Shown here in pieces: positions 14,071 through 20,952 of a stretch of 20,952 nt of DNA. The notes under the pieces are model-generated. The model had not been told where the DNA came from. It saw only the letters and a program-made list of their open reading frames with translations, and made no database searches. Positions within the stretch are counted from its first letter, which is position 1, and the number at the start of each line of letters is the position of its first letter. The translations under genes were made by a program, and so were the position numbers. The DNA lies in assembly GCA_944393305.1 (NCBI GenBank), contig CALXZS010000005.1, positions 1 to 20,952 on the forward strand, written 5' to 3'. Source of the DNA: an uncultured Clostridia bacterium. Lineage in GTDB: Bacteria > Bacillota > Clostridia > TANB77 > CAG-508.

Positions 14071-16056
14071 CTATTTTATCATTTCTTCAAATTCTTCTTC
14101 TGAAATTACAGTTACACCTAATTTTTGTGCTTTATCTAGCTTACTTCCTGCATCTTCACCTGCTAATACATAATCAGTTTTCTTTGAAACACTTCCAGAA
14201 GTTTTTCCGCCAAATTTTTCTATAATTTCACTTGCTTCATTTCTAGAATATTTTGAAAGGCTACCTGTTAGTACAAATGTTTTTCCTTCAAATCTATTGT
14301 CCATTTGTTCTTCTAAATGCTTCATATTGACGCCAACTTCTTTTAGCCTTTTTACTAAATCCAAAGTTTGTTTTTCTTTAAAGAAACTGCATATACTTTC
14401 TGCTATTATTTCTCCTATATCATCTTTTGATGTTAAATCAAAGGCTGTTGCATTCATTAAATTATCTAAGTTACCATATTTCTTAGCTAATACTTTTGCA
14501 AGTTTTTTTCCAATATGTCTTATACCAAAAGCTGATATCAAATTTTCTAAGTCTCTATTTTTACTATCATTAATTGCATTTACTAGGTTTTCTGCAAATT
14601 TTCTACCATTTTTTCTTAGTGAAGCAATATCATCTACTGTTAATGTATATATATCTGCTATGTCTTTTATTAATTTATTTTCTAATAATTGTTCAACTAT
14701 TTTATAGCCCAAGCCATCAATATTCATTCCATCTTTTGAAGCAAAATGAACAATATTTCTTAGAGCCTTTGCACTACATTCGATTCCTGTACATCTAACA
14801 GCTGACTCACCTTTTTCTCTGACAGCTGGTGCCCCACAAACTGGACAAAATTTAGGCATTTCAAAATCTTTTTCACTGCCGTCTCTTTTTTCTTTCACTA
14901 CATCAACTACTTCTGGTATTACATCTCCTTGTTTTTGTATAACTACATGGTCACCTATTTTTAAATCTTTTTCTTTTATAAAATCTTCATTATGAAGAGT
15001 CGTTTTTGAAATTGTTGAACCTGCAACTTTTACTGGTTCTAATATAGCCATTGGTGTTATAACACCTGTTCTACCTACTTGGCATATAATATCTTTTAAA
15101 ATAGTTTCCTTTTTTTCTGGTGGATATTTATATGCAATTGCCCATCTCGGTACTTTAAAAGTTGAACCAAGTTCTTCTCTAAATTTTAAATTATCTACTT
15201 TGACAACTGCTCCATCTATACCGAAAGATAATTTTTCTCTATTATCTCCTATTTCTTTTATCACATTTATTGCTTCTTCAATATTATGGCATAGTTTTCT
15301 GAATGGCACAACATTAAAACCTAATTCAGCTAAATAATTAAGTTCTTCCCAATGTGAATTAAATTCTTTTCCTTCTATTTTTTGCACATTAAAAATGTAT
15401 ATATCTAAAGGTCTTCCAGCTGTAATTTTTGAATTTAATTGTCTTAGAGAACCTGCTGCTGCATTTCTTGCATTTGCAAAAAGTGGCTCTCCTAATATTT
15501 CTCTTTCTTCGTTTAATTTTTCGAAGTCTTTACTACTTATAAAAACTTCTCCTCTCACTGTAATATTTATTGGTTCTTTTAATTTATGTGGAACTGATTT
15601 AATTGTTTTTACATTTTCAGTAATCTCTTCTCCAACTAAGCCATCGCCTCTTGTAGCACCTTGAACTAAAATACCGTTTTCATATTTTATTGCACAAGAC
15701 AAACCATCAATTTTTGTTTCAACGCAATAATTAAATTTTTCGTTATATTCTTCTGCTTTTTCTTTTATTCTTTTATCAAAATCGTAAAGCTCATCAAAAG
15801 AAAATATATCTTGAAGACTCTGCAAAGGTACTTCATGAGTAACCTTTGTAAAGTCTTCTCTTACATGTCCTCCAACTTTTTGTGTTGGAGAGTCTTTTGT
15901 TATATATTCCGGATGTTGTTTTTCTAATTTTTTTAATTCATTCATAAGCATATCATATTCATAGTCTGTTATTTCCGGCTTATCTTCATCATAATATTTT
16001 TTTGAATGATATTCTAAAGTTTTTCGTAATTCTTCAATTCTTTCTTTTGCTTCCAT
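14071..16056 (-). CDS. ligA: NAD+-dependent DNA ligase
   Basis: LigA seals nicks in duplex DNA during replication and repair using NAD+. Domains run in order: Ia (1-60, YYDEDKPEITDYEYD), adenylation domain with K115 in TKIDGLS, then RGEVF and KVPRWAIAYKYPPE, OB fold (GRTGVITPMAILEPV), a four-cysteine zinc finger (C404, C407, C422, C427), helix-hairpin-helix repeats (about 440-575) and a C-terminal BRCT domain (from about 585, GKTFVLTGSLSKYSR). I choose the ATG at 16056 over the one at 16080: GGAAGG lies 9 bases upstream and the active lysine then falls at 115, as in E. coli. Length 661 is normal. A truncated MITE-like copy lies in the gap after pgsA. Confidence 0.97.
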   Translation of the reverse strand: MEAKERIEELRKTLEYHSKKYYDEDKPEITDYEYDMLMNELKKLEKQHPEYITKDSPTQKVGGHVREDFTKVTHEVPLQSLQDIFSFDELYDFDKRIKEKAEEYNEKFNYCVETKIDGLSCAIKYENGILVQGATRGDGLVGEEITENVKTIKSVPHKLKEPINITVRGEVFISSKDFEKLNEEREILGEPLFANARNAAAGSLRQLNSKITAGRPLDIYIFNVQKIEGKEFNSHWEELNYLAELGFNVVPFRKLCHNIEEAINVIKEIGDNREKLSFGIDGAVVKVDNLKFREELGSTFKVPRWAIAYKYPPEKKETILKDIICQVGRTGVITPMAILEPVKVAGSTISKTTLHNEDFIKEKDLKIGDHVVIQKQGDVIPEVVDVVKEKRDGSEKDFEMPKFCPVCGAPAVREKGESAVRCTGIECSAKALRNIVHFASKDGMNIDGLGYKIVEQLLENKLIKDIADIYTLTVDDIASLRKNGRKFAENLVNAINDSKNRDLENLISAFGIRHIGKKLAKVLAKKYGNLDNLMNATAFDLTSKDDIGEIIAESICSFFKEKQTLDLVKRLKEVGVNMKHLEEQMDNRFEGKTFVLTGSLSKYSRNEASEIIEKFGGKTSGSVSKKTDYVLAGEDAGSKLDKAQKLGVTVISEEEFEEMIK

Positions 16057-16093
16057 ATATTTATTCCTTCCAATATGCATAATTTAATTTTAT

Positions 16094-16176
16094 ATTACAA
16101 TTCATATTTTAGTTTAAACTTTAATATATGTTCCCCCACATTTCAAGTGAGCGTAGGTGACGTAGGAACGGAGCGC
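16094..16176 (+). repeat. Truncated MITE-like element, copy 3
   Basis: CTTTAATATATGTTC and CATTTCAAGTGAGCGTAGG match the left arm and first third of the GC-rich core of the other copies, ending at GGAGCGCA immediately before the pgsA stop codon. A worn left terminus (ATTACAATTCATA, 16094-16106) can be aligned to GTTATTATTCACA at 9 of 13 positions. The right two thirds and right terminus are missing. It lies in the 121-base gap between pgsA and ligA. Confidence 0.65.
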
Positions 16177-16177
16177 A

Positions 16178-16777
16178 TTATTTTATATCTTTAAGTAAAT
16201 CCTTGCCATTTTTCAAATATTCATACCCTGAAAATATTGTTGCAATTACACATATTATCATAAGTGAAGTTGTAACTAAGTTTAATACAAAATGCATTGT
16301 GTCTAAACTTTCAAAGAATATTGCTCCAAATGGATTTATATCAATAAACGCCAAGATTATAGCTATCATTTGAGTAACAGTTTTTAATTTTCCCCAGACA
16401 CTCGCAGCTATTACTTCTCCATTTTGCTGTACAGCAATTAGTCTATAACCAGAAACAGCAAGTTCTCTTGTAATAATTATTATAGGAATCCATGCTGGAA
16501 GTCTATCTGCCTCTACTAAAATTAACATTGCTGAGATTACTAAAATTTTATCTGCTATTGGGTCTAAAAATTTCCCAAAATTAGTAATCTGATTATTTTT
16601 TCTTGCTAAATACCCATCTAACTTATCTGTCAAAGAACCAATTATGAAGATAATATCCATTATTATAAAAGTAAGTGATATTCCTCCTATTTCTACGGGT
16701 ATATTTATAAGAGATATTATAACCATAAGTGGCACTAATATTATTCTAAAAACAGTCAACTTATTAGGTGTATTCAT
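16178..16777 (-). CDS. pgsA: CDP-diacylglycerol--glycerol-3-phosphate 3-phosphatidyltransferase
   Basis: PgsA makes phosphatidylglycerol phosphate, the committed step to phosphatidylglycerol, in the cytoplasmic membrane. The CDP-alcohol phosphotransferase signature is complete: D51, D54, G55, A58, R59, G68, D72 and D76 within SLTDKLDGYLAR and NFGKFLDPIADK. About six hydrophobic segments span the 199 residues, the usual length. The start ATG follows a GGAG site 21 bases past the UPF0182 stop, so it is in the same operon. The gene ends exactly where the truncated repeat begins, but the final sequence NGKDLLKDIK is ordinary for the family. Confidence 0.95.
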   Translation of the reverse strand: MNTPNKLTVFRIILVPLMVIISLINIPVEIGGISLTFIIMDIIFIIGSLTDKLDGYLARKNNQITNFGKFLDPIADKILVISAMLILVEADRLPAWIPIIIITRELAVSGYRLIAVQQNGEVIAASVWGKLKTVTQMIAIILAFIDINPFGAIFFESLDTMHFVLNLVTTSLMIICVIATIFSGYEYLKNGKDLLKDIK

Positions 16778-16798
16778 ATTGTTTCTCCTTTAGCTATT

Positions 16799-19642
16799 TT
16801 AATTTTCTACACTATTAATTGTATTGTCTATCGTTTCATTTATTACTTCATTAGTCTGATTTTGCTCTTCGTTTTCACTTACAACATTTTGCAATTGGTC
16901 TATTAATGAAGTTAGTGTTTGCATATCTTCTCCAAATAATCTCCAATCAGAATTACTACTTGAATTTTTTACATTATTATTAGCTTTTATTATTTCATTT
17001 ACTAAATCATCAATATTATCTGTATTTGTAATATCTATATTTCCTGCTGATTGAGAAAGTAATTTAGAAATTGCTTCTTCAATATTATTTCCTATTGCTA
17101 TTTTATTTCCAGATGCAACTACAACTCTTTTTAGAGTAGGTTTTTGCTCTGTTGTTTCATTTAATAATTGTTGATAAATAGGTTCTACATATAAAATTGT
17201 ATTATTAATTGGAACTGCAATTAAATTTTTAGTTATTCTTGTTCCACTTACACTTAAACTTGCTATGTCTGTTGAAATAGTCTCATCTTGATTTATTTGA
17301 GTTTCTATTTGCATTGGTCCTAGTACATTGCTATCTGCAGGGAACTCGTATACTTCTAATTTTGGTGTTCCATTTTCATATGTTCCAACCATATATGAAA
17401 TCATATTTTGCTTTCCATATGGTGTGAAAGGAATTACCAATCCTAATTTTTCTTCATCTGAATTTGGTACTTTTACAAATGTATAATAGCTTTCCATTGG
17501 TTCAGCGGTGCTTCCATTACTATTTGATTCAGCAATTTCCCATATATCATTTCCTCTATAAAATACTTCTGGTTTAATATTATGATACTTTTGTATAATT
17601 TCAGCTTGGATATCATACAAATATTTAGGATATACGAAATGTTTGCTTATATCTTCTGGAATTTCTTCATCCTTTGAGGCAAATAAATCTGGATACATAT
17701 TGTTATATGCCATAGCTATTGGGTCTGTTCTATCTGTAATATAAAATTTGGTTGTTCCATCAAATGCATTAATAATTACTTTTACAGAATTTCTTATATA
17801 ATTAATTGTACTTCCATCTTCTAATAATAATTGTTGTGAGAATGGGAAGCTATTAGATGTTGTATATGCATCTATTACCCAATATTGATTTCCTGAGTCA
17901 TCTATTACTAAATATGGATTTTCATCATATGTCAAATATGGCATTATAATTTTTACTCTTTCTAAGATGTTTCTATTTGTTATTATTTTGCTCTCATTTG
18001 ATACACTTCCCGAAAATGCTAGTTTTAAATCACCTTCTTTTATTCCTAAGATTAATCTATCTAAAAAGTTTAAGTTCAATCCTGCATTTCCTGTATATTG
18101 GTATTCAGTTTCTTCTCCTGTTTGTTCATTTAAATAATCAAATTCAGTAGTATTTTCTCCATTTACTACAACTGCGTCATTTGTCTCTAAGCCAAAATAT
18201 ATTCTTGGTTCTGTAATTGAAATGGTTGAATTTGAATTATCTCCAAATTCTTTTTGAACATTTTGAAGATTTCCTTCTTCATCTGTTTCTCCTGCAAGAG
18301 TAATTACTGAACCATATCCATGAGTATATTCGTATGTTTTATTTGAATATGTTGTATTATTATTTGAAATTTCTCTTGGTGTTACATACACAAGTGTTGG
18401 CTTATCATTTATATTATATTGCTCAATTTGTGTACTTCTAAAAGTATAATAACCTTTTGCAGTTTGCGTACTTTGTAAGTCTTGTAAAACATTACTATTA
18501 CTTACTATTGCAATATTATCAAGTAAATTGCTATTATCATTTACTTCTTGACTTGTAATAGTTCCTGAATACTGAATATCTTGTTCATCAAAATTAATTC
18601 CAAATGCCATTTTAGTTTTTTCTATATTTTCTTCTATATATTCTTGATTTTTGTCTAGTTCATTTGAACCCACAAAAATTAGTTGATAACCTGCAAGAAC
18701 AACTGCTAGCAATACAAGATATATTGGCACTACCATTATATTTCCAACAACTCTTCTTGTACTTTTTTCTTTTAAAGCCTTATATGCCTTAAATATAGAT
18801 ATTACTGTCAAAACAGCAAGAATTACATATCCCCATAATTTTACTGTTACATCACCGATTCCAGCACCAAATAAAGAATATGATGTAGCATCATTTAATT
18901 CTATTGTTAAGAACTTTTCATTTCCAATGTTTTGAACCATGTAGAAGAATATTATTAGTCCTAAAATTATGGCAATAAGTTTTATTCTTGAACCTAGCTT
19001 TCCAACTAAATCGCATTTTTTTATTGATTCTCTATCAACACCATCAAAACTAATATTTAATACTATTATTGAATATACAATTGCGTATACTATTGTAGCT
19101 ATTACAACTACAAGTAAATACATTAGTACAAAATTTATTAATGGTTTTTGGAATAGAAAATATGAAATATCTAGTCCAAAAACTTTATCAGTCATTCCAA
19201 ATTGTGAATTACTGAAACATAATAATATATTGTTTAGCAATAGTTGTGTTGTAGCAACACTTCCGATTAGAGAAATCACAAAAGAAACTGACTTATTGGG
19301 AAATTTCGGCATTTCTTTTTTCTCATCATCGAAAAATACCTTTAAACCTTTTCTAATTGTTCTATTTGTAAAATAAAATGCACTAAATAAAAATGCAAAA
19401 TTTATTACAAAAGTAATTGCCGTATAAGTAGTATTTTTCCAAAATGCTGTTAAATAATTTTCACCTATTTCTTTTACTTCTAAGTAACTTCCTCTTAAAT
19501 ATACATAACCTACTAATAAAGCAATAACTAATACTACAAGAACTATAATAGTTCTTTTTCTAGCTTTTTTCTTGTTTTTTACCTCTGTTTTATTATTTTC
19601 TTTTTTTATTTCTTCATTTTTTTCTAAATTTTCTTTACTCAC
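16799..19642 (-). CDS. UPF0182 family integral membrane protein
   Basis: Function is unknown for the family. The 947-residue protein has a charged cytoplasmic N-terminus (1-30) and seven predicted membrane helices (about 31-48, 73-92, 118-140, 168-194, 219-238, 266-286, 300-320). A large extracytoplasmic domain of about 600 residues follows, with family features such as FGLDISYFLFQKPL (155-168), an Asn/Gln-rich middle and a Glu/Asn-rich tail. The start is GTG at 19642, with AAGGTGA about 8 bases upstream. It lies 17 bases after ftsY and 21 bases before pgsA, forming one tight operon with membrane-biogenesis genes, which fits an envelope role without proving one. Confidence 0.9.
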   Translation of the reverse strand: MSKENLEKNEEIKKENNKTEVKNKKKARKRTIIVLVVLVIALLVGYVYLRGSYLEVKEIGENYLTAFWKNTTYTAITFVINFAFLFSAFYFTNRTIRKGLKVFFDDEKKEMPKFPNKSVSFVISLIGSVATTQLLLNNILLCFSNSQFGMTDKVFGLDISYFLFQKPLINFVLMYLLVVVIATIVYAIVYSIIVLNISFDGVDRESIKKCDLVGKLGSRIKLIAIILGLIIFFYMVQNIGNEKFLTIELNDATSYSLFGAGIGDVTVKLWGYVILAVLTVISIFKAYKALKEKSTRRVVGNIMVVPIYLVLLAVVLAGYQLIFVGSNELDKNQEYIEENIEKTKMAFGINFDEQDIQYSGTITSQEVNDNSNLLDNIAIVSNSNVLQDLQSTQTAKGYYTFRSTQIEQYNINDKPTLVYVTPREISNNNTTYSNKTYEYTHGYGSVITLAGETDEEGNLQNVQKEFGDNSNSTISITEPRIYFGLETNDAVVVNGENTTEFDYLNEQTGEETEYQYTGNAGLNLNFLDRLILGIKEGDLKLAFSGSVSNESKIITNRNILERVKIIMPYLTYDENPYLVIDDSGNQYWVIDAYTTSNSFPFSQQLLLEDGSTINYIRNSVKVIINAFDGTTKFYITDRTDPIAMAYNNMYPDLFASKDEEIPEDISKHFVYPKYLYDIQAEIIQKYHNIKPEVFYRGNDIWEIAESNSNGSTAEPMESYYTFVKVPNSDEEKLGLVIPFTPYGKQNMISYMVGTYENGTPKLEVYEFPADSNVLGPMQIETQINQDETISTDIASLSVSGTRITKNLIAVPINNTILYVEPIYQQLLNETTEQKPTLKRVVVASGNKIAIGNNIEEAISKLLSQSAGNIDITNTDNIDDLVNEIIKANNNVKNSSSNSDWRLFGEDMQTLTSLIDQLQNVVSENEEQNQTNEVINETIDNTINSVEN

Positions 19643-19659
19643 GCTTACTTCACCTTTCT

Positions 19660-20538
19660 TTATACAATAGCATTAACAAATTCTTTGCTATTGAAGATTT
19701 CCATATCGTCTATTTTTTCACCAACACCTATGAATTTAATAGGTATCTTATTTTCTTGCACTATTCCTAAAACTACTCCACCTTTTGCAGTTCCATCAAG
19801 TTTTGTAATTATAAGTCCTGTAATTCCTGTTGTTTCTTTAAAAGATTTTACTTGAGAAATAGCATTTTGTCCAATAGATGCGTCTAATACTAAAAGAGTT
19901 TCTTTTGAACTATCTGGTAATTCTCTATCTATTACCCTTTTTATTTTTTCCAACTCGTTCATTAAATGCGTTTTATTTTGTAATCTTCCAGCAGTATCGC
20001 ATATTAGTACATCAGCATTTTCTTGTTTTGCAGTTTTTATAGCATCAAAAATTACTGAAGCTGGGTCTACTCCTTCTTCTCCTTTTACTATTTGACAATT
20101 TGCTCTATTTGCCCATACTTCTAATTGTTCTGTTGCTGCTGCTCTAAATGTATCTCCTGCTGCAATTATAACTTTTTTGCCTTCATTTCTTAGTTTGTTT
20201 GCTATTTTCCCTATTGATGTAGTTTTTCCAGCACCATTAACTCCTACCATTAATATAACTGCTGGCGTTTTTGAAAGTTCTAATTCTGCGTTATTATCTT
20301 CAAAGATTTTATTCATTTCTTCTTTTAAAGCATTTTTTACTTCTTCTGCATCTTTTATATTATCTTTTTTTATTTTTACTCTTAAATTTTCTATAATTTT
20401 TTCAGTTGTTTCCATTCCCACATCTGCTATAATTAATTTTTCTTCTAATTCATCTAATAAATTTTCATCTATTTTTGTAAAACTGAAAACTTGCTTTGTT
20501 TTTGCTAATCCTTGTTTTAATTTATCAAAAAATCCCAT
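19660..20538 (-). CDS. ftsY: Signal recognition particle receptor FtsY
   Basis: FtsY is the membrane-associated GTPase that receives ribosome-nascent-chain complexes from SRP and passes them to the Sec translocon. The 292-residue protein has a short amphipathic N-terminus (MGFFDKLKQGLAKTK) in place of the long acidic A domain, then the N domain (about 20-85) and G domain. G motifs are GVNGAGKTT (99-107), DTFRAAA (129-135), DTAGR (181-185), TKLD (245-248) followed by GTAKGG, and GVGE (271-274). The ATG follows AAAGG. It is first in the ftsY-UPF0182-pgsA operon. A weak TATACT -10 lies at 20570-20575 without a good -35 box. The usual partner ffh is not in the window. Confidence 0.96.
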   Translation of the reverse strand: MGFFDKLKQGLAKTKQVFSFTKIDENLLDELEEKLIIADVGMETTEKIIENLRVKIKKDNIKDAEEVKNALKEEMNKIFEDNNAELELSKTPAVILMVGVNGAGKTTSIGKIANKLRNEGKKVIIAAGDTFRAAATEQLEVWANRANCQIVKGEEGVDPASVIFDAIKTAKQENADVLICDTAGRLQNKTHLMNELEKIKRVIDRELPDSSKETLLVLDASIGQNAISQVKSFKETTGITGLIITKLDGTAKGGVVLGIVQENKIPIKFIGVGEKIDDMEIFNSKEFVNAIV

Positions 20539-20628
20539 TGTTTATACCTTTCTTTAAAAAACTATATTTAGTATAACATATTTTGACTAAAAAGTGTACT
20601 ATAATTAGTAATTTTATTATGTTTTTGT

Positions 20629-20732
20629 GGATGTTTTTGGGGACACCTCCAAAAAACAGCTTGAAGCGTTACAAATCATGTTTTGGGGATGTTTTCGGGG
20701 ACACCTCCTAAAAACAGGTTAATATGTTACAA
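20629..20732. repeat. Tandem pair of 46-bp repeats upstream of ftsY
   Basis: Copies at 20629-20674 and 20687-20732 match at 39 of 46 positions with a 58-base period; similarity extends further left with a one-base gap. Both contain GGGGACACCTCC flanked by ATGTTTT on the left and AAAACAG on the right, and end in GTTACAA. The composition is unlike the surrounding AT-rich spacer. The rest of the 20539-20831 spacer shows only AT-rich sequence. Confidence 0.75.
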
Positions 20733-20831
20733 TTTATAGTCTTTTTATTCTTATTTCTTTTATAATTTATCATAAAATATATTATTTAACAAGTAGTATG
20801 ATTTTAAATTAAAATTTTATAATATGCAATT

Positions 20832-20952
20832 GTTATTATTCACAGCTTTAATTATATTTATAGCTTTAATATATGTTCTTGAGCATTTCAAGCGAGCGTA
20901 GGCGACGTAGGAGCGGAGCGTAACGTGCGAGCGCTGAGCGTAGCGAACCGCG
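20832..20952 (+). mobile_element. MITE-like non-autonomous element, copy 4 (right end outside window)
   Basis: The copy starts with the same terminus as copy 2 (GTTATTATTCACAG, 20832-20845), followed by CTTTAAT arms, CATTTCAAGCGAGCG and the GC-rich core up to GCGAACCGCG at the window end. By comparison with copy 2, about 65 bases remain outside. The eight bases before it are ATGCAATT (20824-20831), the expected target-site duplication. Confidence 0.75.

Overview
The window is strongly AT-rich with a high coding density. It carries a set of genes typical of anaerobic, spore-forming Bacillota (Clostridia): the stationary-phase/sporulation sigma factor SigH, an RqcH-type NFACT protein, TmcAL (YlbM), NAD+-dependent LigA, PgsA, FtsY and a UPF0182 membrane protein. 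Strong GGAGG ribosome binding sites and sigma-A type promoters fit this. The species cannot be named from the sequence; an uncultured gut-type clostridium is a reasonable guess.

Layout. 1-3084 (minus): a partial EndoQ-like PHP phosphoesterase, an unrecognised 275-residue protein with its own promoter, and tmcAL, which shares an overlapping divergent promoter with rnhA (plus, 3101-3538). 3578-3765: a 188-bp non-autonomous repeat element. 3792-7385 (minus): a three-gene operon of a MoxR-like AAA+ ATPase, a VWA-like protein with a very acidic N-terminal half, and an unrecognised 319-residue protein. This is the best candidate for an uncharacterised system. 7500-10490 looks like an eroded accessory stretch: a compositionally foreign small gene with its own promoter and terminator, a folC with a large internal deletion, dinD with a late frameshift, and a 3' fragment of a lost plus-strand gene. 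10495-11245 (minus): sigH followed by tRNA-Thr(GGT). 11445-13151 (plus): rqcH. 13162-13346: a second full copy of the element. 13403-20538 (minus): ftsY, UPF0182, pgsA, a truncated element copy, ligA, a 79-residue protein and a DUF4116 protein. The end holds a tandem repeat and the left part of a fourth element copy.

The clearest structural discovery is a family of about 185-188 bp MITE-like elements. They have 14-bp terminal inverted repeats (perfect in one copy), a GC-rich conserved core in AT-rich arms, and 8-bp target-site duplications (exact in one copy, 7/8 in the other). Both complete copies sit between convergent genes, and one sits at the base of an apparent convergent terminator stem.

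Functionally, most genes are housekeeping: RNA:DNA hybrid removal (rnhA), tRNA modification (tmcAL), ribosome-associated quality control (rqcH), membrane protein targeting (ftsY), phospholipid synthesis (pgsA), DNA ligation (ligA) and developmental transcription (sigH). The MoxR/VWA operon and the 7.5-10.5 kb stretch are accessory in character.
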